Source of the DNA: Methylotenera sp.
GTDB lineage: Bacteria; Pseudomonadota; Gammaproteobacteria; Burkholderiales; Methylophilaceae
Reading direction: 5' to 3'
Length of the DNA stretch: 5,169 bases
NCBI GenBank assembly: GCA_027487055.1
Contig: JAIYEJ010000112.1
Coordinates: 1-5,169 of the forward strand
The notes below the pieces were generated by a model. That model ran no database searches and was not told the origin of the DNA. It worked only from the letters and a program-made list of their open reading frames with translations. The translations under genes and the position numbers were made by a program. Shown here piece by piece: positions 1 to 5,169 of the stretch; the first letter of the stretch is position 1; each line of letters starts with the position of its first letter.

Positions 1-1
1 C

Positions 2-61
2 GCCGCTGCGGCAGCCGCCATTTGCTTATTTGAACGTACGCGCCAAATGGCAGTCAATTAA
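2..61 (+). CDS. C-terminal end of an upstream gene (partial)
   Basis: The frame starting at base 2 is open from the window edge to a TAA at 59-61. It reads six alanines, then ICLFERTRQMAVN and the stop. A small hydrophobic stretch followed by a basic tail would fit the end of a membrane protein whose C-terminus is cytoplasmic, but 19 residues are too few to name a family. The stop lies 24 bases before the pilin ATG on the same strand, so the two genes could share a transcript. The open frame could also be chance. The main support is the close fit to the ribosome binding site and start of the next gene. Confidence 0.42.
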   Translation, partial: AAAAAAICLFERTRQMAVN

Positions 62-73
62 GTGTTAAGTAAT

Positions 74-80
74 AAAGGAG
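74..80 (+). promoter_or_regulatory. Ribosome binding site of the pilin gene
   Basis: AAAGGAG sits five bases before the ATG at 86. It is the best Shine-Dalgarno sequence in the window and decides the start. The alternative GTG at 62 would place this motif inside the coding region and add eight residues ahead of a leader peptide that is already the normal length. Confidence 0.85.
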
Positions 81-85
81 TTCGT

Positions 86-565
86 ATGCATAGCAAACAA
101 TTTGGTTTTACAGTTATCGAAATGATGGTAGTGGTTTCCATTCTTGCGATATTGGCGCTTATTGCGATTCCCTCACAAGTAGAGCGCATAGTGCGTGAGG
201 AAGTAAAAGCCGCAATGCCCTTGGCTGATGCCGCAAAAGACCCGATTGCTGAAGCTTGGAAAGCCACGAAAACCTTGCCAATCAATAATGCAGAAGCGCT
301 ATTGCCAGTGCCTGATAAAGTGGTAAGCAATTTCATTAGCAAGTTAGAAGTGGCAGATGGCGCGATACACATGACATTTGGTAACAAAGCACGTACGCAA
401 CTAAGTGGCAAAGTACTCTCTTTTCGCCCAGCGGTGATCGAAGAATCGCAAGCGGTGCCAATTACATGGGTATGTGGTAATGCAAAAGCGCCTAACCAAA
501 TGGCAGTCAAAGGTAAAAATAATACCAACATCCCCGATATTTATTTACCTGGGATCTGTAGATAA
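86..565 (+). CDS. Type IV major-pilin-like protein (PilA/PilE family)
   Basis: This encodes a 159-aa prepilin, the subunit of a type IV pilus fibre (adhesion, twitching or DNA uptake). The seven-residue leader MHSKQFG is followed by FTVIEMMVVVSILAILALIAIP. This is the class III cleavage motif G|F with the conserved Glu at mature position 5 and the N-terminal hydrophobic helix (residues 8-29). Prepilin peptidase should cut after Gly7 and methylate Phe8. The globular part ends with Cys130 and Cys158 around the WVCG...YLPGICR pattern, which is the disulfide-bonded D-loop of PF00114-type pilins. The length is normal for the family and nothing looks truncated. The cysteine loop argues for a true pilin rather than a type II secretion pseudopilin. 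No pilus assembly genes are in view, so whether this is the main or an accessory subunit cannot be told. The start at 86 is set by the AAAGGAG site. It may be co-transcribed with the gene ending at 61. Confidence 0.93.
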   Translation: MHSKQFGFTVIEMMVVVSILAILALIAIPSQVERIVREEVKAAMPLADAAKDPIAEAWKATKTLPINNAEALLPVPDKVVSNFISKLEVADGAIHMTFGNKARTQLSGKVLSFRPAVIEESQAVPITWVCGNAKAPNQMAVKGKNNTNIPDIYLPGICR

Positions 566-617
566 GTCATTGATACATTGGTTATTTAGAATCAAGCCCA
601 CATAAATTCTTAATAGC

Positions 618-656
618 AGTAAAACTACGCAACTTTATATAAAGTTTGCAGTTACT
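618..656. repeat. Imperfect inverted repeat downstream of the pilin gene
   Basis: The core is a perfect 16-bp palindrome at 631-646 (AACTTTATATAAAGTT). Its flanks continue the symmetry with one-base bulges: GC/GC outside the core and AGTAA (618-622) against TTACT (652-656). As RNA it could fold into a long AU-rich hairpin. It is not followed directly by a T-tract (the nearest T-run, 670-675, is about 14 bases on), so it is not a standard intrinsic terminator. It could be a regulator's operator, a 3'-end stabilising structure for pilin mRNA, or an element upstream of the receptor promoter. Its function is unknown. Confidence 0.45.
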
Positions 657-676
657 AATTGCAATTATATTTTTTG

Positions 677-705
677 TTGTAATGATAATGATTCTCATGT
701 AGAAT
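677..705 (+). promoter_or_regulatory. Sigma70-like promoter of the TonB receptor gene
   Basis: TTGTAA at 677-682 (4 of 6 matches to the -35 consensus) and TAGAAT at 700-705 (5 of 6 to the -10) are separated by exactly 17 bp. Transcription would start near 712, giving a leader of about 24 bases before the ATG at 736. The Fur box fills the spacer, the usual layout for iron-repressed promoters. Confidence 0.6.
678..699. promoter_or_regulatory. Fur box (iron-responsive operator)
   Basis: Bases 678-696 match the classical 19-bp Fur consensus at 15 of 19 positions. Bases 681-699 also read as a 9-1-9 inverted repeat (AATGATAAT G ATTCTCATG) with 7 of 9 arm positions paired. The site lies between the predicted -35 and -10 elements, so Fe2+-Fur bound here would block RNA polymerase. 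The gene it controls is an iron-type outer-membrane receptor, which independently supports the call. Confidence 0.85.
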
Positions 706-735
706 TGCATTTACTGTTATTTAATTAAGTAAAAA

Positions 736-2871
736 ATGCAAAACATGAGTCTTAAAAAATTAAATCCAATCTATTTAGCGGTGCTTGTGCTGGCAAGCCA
801 ATTGGCGACTGCAGGTGATAACTACGATTTTTTAGCGGCAATCACCGTGCCACGTGTAGATGTAATTGGCGGGCAAGAAGGCCTTTTAAAAACGCCAAGT
901 TCTGCCACGATAATTGAACAAGAAGATTTAGAAACTAGCCACGTATTTACAACTAACGAGGCCTTACGTAAGGTGCCAGGCTTAGTATTGCGAGATGAAG
1001 AAGGTTTTGGCATGCGCCCCAATATTGGTGTGCGCGGCTTAAATCCAACACGTTCTACCAAAGTGTTGTTGCTAGAAGATGGTATACCAGTCACCTACGC
1101 ACCTTATGGCGCAAACGAGAGTTATTACCACCCCACGATTGATCGGTTTAGTACGATAGAGGTGTTAAAAGGTGCAAGTCAGGTTAAATATGGACCATTA
1201 ACTGCAGGAGCCGTGATTAACTATATTACGCCAAATGCGCCAGAAAAATTTGGCGGACATGTCAGCATTACGGGCGGCAATCGTGATTATCTCAATACCA
1301 AAGTGAATGTGGGCGGCAACGGCATGTTGTTGGATTACACGCATAAAGAGGGTGATGGCGCGCGCGATAATACGCACTCGAATGTAGAAGACCTGAATTT
1401 TAAAATCACAAAAAGTTTTAACGAAAATCACGCCATTACTTTGCGTGCGAACTGGTTTACAGAAGATTCTCAGGTAAGTTATAGCGGCATTACGCAGCGC
1501 GAATACAACAATTTTGGTGGGGAATACAATCCATTTAATAACGACGATTTTGAAACCACGCGTTATGGTTTATCTGCCACCCATGATTGGCAAATCAATA
1601 CGAATGCAATACTCACCACCAACTTGTATTACAGCTACTTTGACCGTGATTGGTGGCGCCAACAAAGCAACACAACTGCAGGTAATATTTCTGCTGGCGT
1701 TGGTTGTGCTACATTTGCTGCTGCTAGAATCGCTGGCACAGCAGTGAGTGGTGATGATTGTCAGGGCAATCAAGGCCGATTGCGAACATATAATACCTAT
1801 GGTGTCGAGCCACGTTTAACAATCACGCATGCTTGGGGCGAGTTAGAGTTGGGTGCAAAAGCTCATTTTGAGGATCAAGAACGTCGTCAAGTAAATGGTA
1901 CTTCACCAAATGCGCGCACAGGCACACTGTCAGAAAATAACGAACGTCAAACAGATGCCTACTCTGGCTTTATTAGTAATCGTTTCGATATCGGACAGTT
2001 TTCTATTACACCAGTCATCCGTTACGAACATATTAAAAATGAGCGTACTAATCGTTTGACTGGCGCAAGTGGTGATAACACCTTGCATGAATGGATTCCC
2101 GGTATTGCCGTGGCCTATAACCCGCATGAACATTTAACGGTATTTGCAGGCGTACATGAGGGATTTGCGCCGCCACGTACCGAAGATTTAATTTCTAATG
2201 CTGGTGGTGCTGTTGATGTTGATTCGGAAAAATCAACCAATTGGGAGCTTGGTTTTAGGGCAAAAACAATGCCGAAGTTAAACCTAGAAGCGACTGCATT
2301 TTATAACGATTTTGATAATTTAATTGCAGTGGGCTCAGTAGCAAGTAATGTAGCATTATCGCAAGGTAAAGCCACCTTTGCAGGGGTTGAATTTGTAAGC
2401 CAATATGATTTTGACAATGGTTTTTATAACCGCTTGGCTTACACATGGTTGCCAATAGCCGAGCAAGATGACCCTTTCAGACAGGTCAGCAATAATGTAG
2501 TTGTTGCTGGCAGTGTAAAAGGTAATCGTCAACCTTATGCACCGAAAAACACCTTAACTGCAGCGATAGGTTACAGATTAAATCAATGGGATATGCAAAT
2601 TGAGGCGGTGCACGTGGGTAAACAATATGCAGATTTTGCAGAAACTGGCAATGTACCAAATACAGCTTTAGGTGCAACTGGTCAGTTCGGCGAAATTGCC
2701 AGCTACACGATTTATAACGTAGCTGTGAACTACAAACTGCCAGAATACAAATCAACCGTATTTTTAGTGGGGAAAAATATTTTTGATAAAGACTATATTG
2801 TCGACCGTACTCGTGGCATTTTAACGGGGATGCCAGCTTTGGTTCAAGTAGGTGCTAGGTATGACTTTTAG
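736..2871 (+). CDS. TonB-dependent outer-membrane receptor, FecA-like iron/siderophore type
   Basis: This encodes a 711-aa energised importer in the outer membrane, probably for a ferric chelate. Residues 1-26 form a signal peptide ending in ATA, with cleavage expected before Gly27. A TonB-box-like segment ITVPRVDV is at 36-43. The plug domain spans about 52-168, with NIGVRGLNP (96-104), DGIPVTYAPYG (115-125), IEVLKGASQVKYGP (141-154) and GAVINYITP (158-166). The rest is a 22-stranded-type beta barrel ending in the typical terminal Phe (ARYDF). Cys324 and Cys342 probably form a disulfide in an extracellular loop. The TonB box follows the signal peptide almost directly, so the N-terminal signalling domain of FecA-type transducers is absent; no sigma/anti-sigma pair is needed or seen. 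The plug resembles FecA-class receptors, but the substrate (ferric citrate or another siderophore) is not certain. There is no strong Shine-Dalgarno site. ATG 745 is an alternative start that would shorten the signal peptide by three residues. It is transcribed from a Fur-controlled promoter and ends at a terminator inside the converging gene. Confidence 0.92.
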   Translation: MQNMSLKKLNPIYLAVLVLASQLATAGDNYDFLAAITVPRVDVIGGQEGLLKTPSSATIIEQEDLETSHVFTTNEALRKVPGLVLRDEEGFGMRPNIGVRGLNPTRSTKVLLLEDGIPVTYAPYGANESYYHPTIDRFSTIEVLKGASQVKYGPLTAGAVINYITPNAPEKFGGHVSITGGNRDYLNTKVNVGGNGMLLDYTHKEGDGARDNTHSNVEDLNFKITKSFNENHAITLRANWFTEDSQVSYSGITQREYNNFGGEYNPFNNDDFETTRYGLSATHDWQINTNAILTTNLYYSYFDRDWWRQQSNTTAGNISAGVGCATFAAARIAGTAVSGDDCQGNQGRLRTYNTYGVEPRLTITHAWGELELGAKAHFEDQERRQVNGTSPNARTGTLSENNERQTDAYSGFISNRFDIGQFSITPVIRYEHIKNERTNRLTGASGDNTLHEWIPGIAVAYNPHEHLTVFAGVHEGFAPPRTEDLISNAGGAVDVDSEKSTNWELGFRAKTMPKLNLEATAFYNDFDNLIAVGSVASNVALSQGKATFAGVEFVSQYDFDNGFYNRLAYTWLPIAEQDDPFRQVSNNVVVAGSVKGNRQPYAPKNTLTAAIGYRLNQWDMQIEAVHVGKQYADFAETGNVPNTALGATGQFGEIASYTIYNVAVNYKLPEYKSTVFLVGKNIFDKDYIVDRTRGILTGMPALVQVGARYDF

Positions 2872-2872
2872 T

Positions 2873-3799
2873 TCAGACATGATTTTTAAATAGGCTACGA
2901 CTTTTAGTAATATTTTCTAGCCGCCAATTAGCAATCGCCCAGCGCCACACTTCATTCAGTGTGGCGTTTTTTATTTCTTGAGGCGGGTTTTGTCCTAAAA
3001 AACTTAATGCATCAAACAGCGCAATATTGGCTCGAGAAGTATTTAAAGGCTGTGCAAAGGTTTGCTTACTTAATTTTTCACCATGCGAATTGGTGACTAT
3101 AGGCACGTGCGCATAGTGCGGTGTTTGTGCGCCTAATAACTGTTGTAAATAAATCTGGCGTGGCGTGGAATCGAGCAAATCTGCTCCGCGCACAACATGC
3201 GTGATTCCTTGTGAGGCATCGTCTACCACCACTGCAAGTTGGTAGGCAAATAAACCATCTTTACGCTTTAGAATAAAGTCGCCAATATCATGTGCTAAGT
3301 TTTGTGAAATATCCCCCTGAATCGTATCTTTAAATGCAATTAATCCTGCACCATCGACATTGATACGCTGCGAGGAAGTTTCTATAAGGCTTGCAGAGGC
3401 ATTAGAATTTTTCGAGCTTAAAATGGATATTTTTTGGTAACATTTTTTTGGGTAAATTGCGCCCTCAATTCCGATTATTTGGCTAGAATCTGCGATTTCT
3501 TTGCGGGTGCAAATACATGGGTAGGTATGCTGTTTAAGTTGCTCAAAGCTAGCTTCATAATAGTCATCACGCGTGCTTTGATAAATAATTTTTCCATCCC
3601 ACGCAAGACCAAAGGTTTCGAGCGTGCGCAAAATATCATCTGCTGCACCTTGCATTTCACGTGGTTTGTCTAAATCTTCCATCCGCACCAACCATTTACC
3701 TTGATGTGCTTTTGCGTCGCAATAGCTGGCAACTGCCGCAACTAAGCTGCCAAAATGTAAGGGCCCAGTGGGCGAAGGGGCAAAGCGACCAATATACAA
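2873..3799 (-). CDS. gluQRS: Glutamyl-queuosine tRNA(Asp) synthetase (GluQ-RS, YadB)
   Basis: GluQ-RS activates glutamate with ATP and attaches it to queuosine at position 34 of tRNA(Asp). It is a catalytic-domain paralogue of GluRS lacking the anticodon-binding domain. At 308 aa the length fits. Seen here: GRFAPSPTG then HFGS (15-18), the family's HIGH-type signature; MEDLD with Glu41; the zinc ligand set Cys95, Cys97, Tyr116 and Cys120; Tyr176 in FAYQLAV; Arg194 in VVRGADLL; and KLSKQ (242-246), the KMSKS-type loop. Residues 121-137 are Ser/Asn/Lys-rich and look poorly conserved, directly after the zinc site. The start is unusual: an in-frame TAA lies at 3806-3808, and the only plausible codon after it is TTG at 3797-3799, without a Shine-Dalgarno site. 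The stop lies one base from the stop of the converging receptor gene, and the last codons overlap that gene's terminator. It may be co-transcribed with the DUF3301 gene 138 bp upstream; no convincing promoter of its own was found. Confidence 0.94.
   Translation of the reverse strand: MYIGRFAPSPTGPLHFGSLVAAVASYCDAKAHQGKWLVRMEDLDKPREMQGAADDILRTLETFGLAWDGKIIYQSTRDDYYEASFEQLKQHTYPCICTRKEIADSSQIIGIEGAIYPKKCYQKISILSSKNSNASASLIETSSQRINVDGAGLIAFKDTIQGDISQNLAHDIGDFILKRKDGLFAYQLAVVVDDASQGITHVVRGADLLDSTPRQIYLQQLLGAQTPHYAHVPIVTNSHGEKLSKQTFAQPLNTSRANIALFDALSFLGQNPPQEIKNATLNEVWRWAIANWRLENITKSRSLFKNHV
2941..2976 (+). terminator. Rho-independent terminator for the TonB receptor gene, inside gluQRS
   Basis: The arms CGCCACACT (2943-2951) and AGTGTGGCG (2958-2966) form a perfect 9-bp stem with a six-base loop TCATTC, followed at once by six Ts (2967-2972), an A and three more Ts. 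It lies about 70 bases past the receptor stop. It works only on the plus strand, because no T-run follows on the other side. The same bases encode the TLNEVWR region of GluQ-RS on the minus strand. Confidence 0.9.
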
Positions 3800-3805
3800 A
3801 TCAAT

Positions 3806-3895
3806 TTAATGGGCGAATTGCGTTGTCACGTGATCGCTCATTCCTCGCTTATACACAGCATATGTCTTCGTCATTTGATTCGCGGTTCTTTGCAT
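3806..3895 (-). other. 29-codon reading frame in phase with and just ahead of gluQRS
   Basis: Reading the minus strand from ATG 3895, 29 codons (beginning MQRTANQMTK, ending VTTQFAH) run to a TAA at 3808-3806. The next codons ATT GAT TTG continue in the same frame into gluQRS. AGGA (3903-3900) lies four bases before this ATG, and a second in-frame ATG is at 3841 with GAGGA touching it. Three readings are possible: a short leader peptide whose translation feeds the Shine-Dalgarno-less TTG of gluQRS; a former N-terminal extension of gluQRS cut off by a nonsense change; or chance. I do not recognise the peptide. Confidence 0.25.
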
Positions 3896-3937
3896 TTCAT
3901 CCTAACAAAATAATTTGTAATTTTTTCAAATAAATAC

Positions 3938-4252
3938 TCAGTGGAGAGGTTGGATATATGGCGGAATATGCCAAGTACGTAAATCTTTTCCTAATAATTG
4001 TAAATTGCATTGCATGCGCTCTACGCCACTTGCGCTCACTTCAAATTCGTAAAAACGCAACAGTTGTGCATGGCCATAGCCATCGCGACCTAAGCGAATC
4101 TTGTTGCAAGAAACCGACTCGTCTAAAAGCTGTAAATTGAATCGGCTCGCTAAGTCGCGCCCAAATTGGGTGGCTAGCTCGCGCTTAGAAATGCTATCAA
4201 GCCAAAGCAAAGCAAGAAAAACCAAAACGGCTAATAAAATAATTTCAAACAT
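3938..4252 (-). CDS. DUF3301 family small membrane protein
   Basis: This encodes a 104-aa protein of unknown function, matching from memory the DUF3301 family of gamma- and betaproteobacteria, whose members are about this length. Residues 2-18 (FEIILLAVLVFLALLWL) form one membrane helix, probably an N-terminal inner-membrane anchor. The soluble part carries the family pattern: LQLLDESV (40-47), RDGYGHAQLLRFYEFEVSASG (55-75, with the conserved R-x-YEFE core), LLGKDL (86-91) and HIPPY (95-99). The ATG at 4252 is kept because the helix follows it immediately, although the leader (GTAAAAAA before ATG) has no Shine-Dalgarno site. It is transcribed away from the orphan gene at 4403 and towards gluQRS. 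It may share a transcript with gluQRS across a 138-bp gap that shows no terminator. Confidence 0.85.
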   Translation of the reverse strand: MFEIILLAVLVFLALLWLDSISKRELATQFGRDLASRFNLQLLDESVSCNKIRLGRDGYGHAQLLRFYEFEVSASGVERMQCNLQLLGKDLRTWHIPPYIQPLH

Positions 4253-4292
4253 TTTTTTACTTTTTAATAAAATTTAATTACACTGTACCTAC

Positions 4293-4322
4293 ATAATATG
4301 AGTGATTTATGTTATTTTTCAA
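4293..4322 (-). promoter_or_regulatory. Candidate sigma70 promoter for the DUF3301 gene
   Basis: On the minus strand TTGAAA (4322-4317, 5 of 6 to the -35 consensus) and TATTAT (4298-4293, 5 of 6 to the -10) are 18 bp apart. The predicted start near 4285 gives a leader of roughly 33 bases. The region is very AT-rich, so chance matches are likely. Confidence 0.42.
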
Positions 4323-4346
4323 TAGATTGTGCATTTTTTTTAAAAA

Positions 4347-4352
4347 TATAAT
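4347..4352 (+). promoter_or_regulatory. Candidate -10 element for the gene at 4403
   Basis: This is a perfect TATAAT on the plus strand, about 50 bases before the ATG at 4403. No good -35 lies at 16-18 bp; TTGTGC at 4327-4332 would leave only a 14-bp spacer. With the divergent DUF3301 promoter nearby, the two start regions would lie back to back within about 60 bp. Weak evidence in AT-rich sequence. Confidence 0.28.
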
Positions 4353-4402
4353 TAAAGTATATACAAATTAAAAACACAAAGTAAAAACATAAGCGACAAT
4401 TC

Positions 4403-5077
4403 ATGACCATTGAGCCACGCGAACAAGAAGCCTTAGAAGTTTATATTAAGCTTCTAACAAATAAAGGGTTTGGCCCAGATACATTTGTGCCTAGAATTAA
4501 TTTTTTAAATAAATTAATTCCATTTTTGGCAGGCAAAGATATTAACGGTCGCGTTTACCGCGCTGCAATTGAGCAAGTCATGGATACCGTTGAAGAAACT
4601 GATTGGCCAGAAAGCTTGATTGTTGCGCGTGAGTATTTTCCATTTTGGATGAATGATTTAAAAGCAGTTGCGTTGTTAAGTCGGGTTTCAACAGTAGATT
4701 CTTTACCAATAGATTGGCAGCCAACTCACATAGAGCTGAGTGCCTTATGGCAAACGGTAGATACCGAAAAGTTTGGTACCACTGATGCATGGGCGCTAAA
4801 AGCATATACCAAGGCTTTGCGTGATGAAAATGCTGAGCAATTATTGATTGATACCCGCGTTAAGTTGGCCAAAATTTTACTGGTGCGTATGCGCGAAGCA
4901 CCCGATAAAAATAATAAGTTTTATCGCACCACGGTAGATGCCACCTTGCCCTTGTTTGAAGTTAAAAAAAACCGCCGTTTGTTTTTGGTGGTGGTGCGAG
5001 AGTTTTTTCATTTTTGGTCAGGTAATCCAGATGCAGATAAATTTGTTCTCAACTCAAATACCGTGAGCATGCTGTAA
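4403..5077 (+). CDS. Uncharacterised 224-aa protein with two internal helical repeats
   Basis: I do not recognise this family. It has no signal peptide or membrane segment and no cysteines, so it is probably a soluble cytoplasmic protein that is mostly helical. It seems to consist of two related halves, residues 9-88 and 130-211. The first has VYR (51-53) and, after about 23 residues, REYFPFW (76-82). The second has FYR (163-165) and, after about 24 residues, REFFHFW (189-195). Each half opens with a similar helix, EALEVYIKLL against WALKAYTKAL. The linker (89-129) contains IDWQP and LSALWQ. Codon use looks like its neighbours, so there is no sign of recent transfer. The ATG at 4403 follows AAGCGACAATTC without a clear Shine-Dalgarno site, as with other starts in this window. 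It stands alone: divergent from DUF3301, and no following gene is visible. Real coding is supported by the long open frame and the repeated motif. Confidence 0.82.
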   Translation: MTIEPREQEALEVYIKLLTNKGFGPDTFVPRINFLNKLIPFLAGKDINGRVYRAAIEQVMDTVEETDWPESLIVAREYFPFWMNDLKAVALLSRVSTVDSLPIDWQPTHIELSALWQTVDTEKFGTTDAWALKAYTKALRDENAEQLLIDTRVKLAKILLVRMREAPDKNNKFYRTTVDATLPLFEVKKNRRLFLVVVREFFHFWSGNPDADKFVLNSNTVSML

Positions 5078-5086
5078 ATACCAGTC

Positions 5087-5127
5087 AAGCTTGCATCTTA
5101 ACAAGCTTTATACTTAAAAGTATTTCT
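5087..5127 (+). terminator. Possible weak terminator after the orphan gene
   Basis: Two hairpins follow each other. AAGCTTG (5087-5093) pairs with CAAGCTT (5102-5108) across an eight-base loop. ATACT/AGTAT (5110-5114 and 5119-5123) is followed by TTTCT. The stems are AT-rich and the T-run is short, so termination would be inefficient. The rest of the tail to the window end shows no gene. Confidence 0.3.
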
Positions 5128-5169
5128 AGTTAATAATTATTACAGCAAACTAAAATTGCACAAATTAAG

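Noticed and set aside
41..66. A sigma54 promoter for the pilin gene (TGGCAG at 48-53)
   Set aside because: The GC expected about ten bases after the GG is missing, so the -24/-12 pattern is not met.
62..85. GTG at 62 as the pilin start
   Set aside because: It would put the AAAGGAG ribosome binding site inside the gene and lengthen a leader that is already a standard seven residues from ATG 86.
58..531. Long minus-strand open frame opposite the pilin
   Set aside because: It is a shadow of the pilin gene. Its translation has no recognisable domain, while the plus strand encodes a clear prepilin.
2873..2940. A bidirectional terminator shared by the converging genes
   Set aside because: The only strong stem has a T-run on the plus-strand side alone. 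Nothing comparable ends gluQRS transcripts within the visible sequence, and a stem placed there would lie inside the receptor gene.
3661..3933. Plus-strand open frame crossing the start of gluQRS
   Set aside because: Most of it is antisense to the conserved HFGS region of gluQRS, and the rest shows no known protein pattern or ribosome binding site.
3842..3937. A dedicated promoter for gluQRS (TATAAG at minus-strand 3854-3849)
   Set aside because: No acceptable -35 lies at 16-19 bp, and AT-rich sequence gives many such hexamers by chance.
3958..4140. Plus-strand open frame antisense to DUF3301
   Set aside because: The minus strand matches DUF3301 along its whole length, so this frame is a shadow.

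Overview
This window looks like ordinary chromosomal DNA of an AT-leaning betaproteobacterium. The pilin, GluQ-RS and DUF3301 proteins read most like those of Methylophilaceae/Methylotenera-type bacteria. That placement comes from recalled protein resemblance and base composition, not from a search. No tRNA or rRNA gene, insertion sequence, integrase, CRISPR array or phage gene was seen.

Layout, left to right. Bases 2-61 are probably the last codons of an upstream gene. Then comes a type IV pilin gene (86-565, +) with a strong ribosome binding site and a textbook prepilin cleavage motif. The 170-bp gap after it holds a long imperfect inverted repeat and a clear Fur box set inside a sigma70-like promoter. 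This drives a 711-aa FecA-like TonB-dependent outer-membrane receptor (736-2871, +), so the receptor is expected to be iron-repressed. Facing it tail to tail, with one base between the stop codons, is gluQRS (2873-3799, -), encoding glutamyl-queuosine tRNA(Asp) synthetase. A strong rho-independent terminator oriented for the receptor gene lies inside the 3' coding end of gluQRS. Upstream of gluQRS on the same strand is a small membrane protein of the DUF3301 family (3938-4252, -). Between them an in-frame 29-codon reading frame ends in TAA just before the apparent TTG start of gluQRS. A divergent, very AT-rich intergenic region (4253-4402) separates DUF3301 from an unrecognised 224-aa soluble protein (4403-5077, +), which appears to be built from two copies of a helical repeat of about 80 residues.

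The genes do not form one pathway: pilus fibre, iron uptake, tRNA modification, a small inner-membrane protein and an orphan. The points most worth following are the internally duplicated orphan protein, the in-frame stop ahead of gluQRS, and the terminator that doubles as antisense coding sequence. No new multi-gene system is evident.
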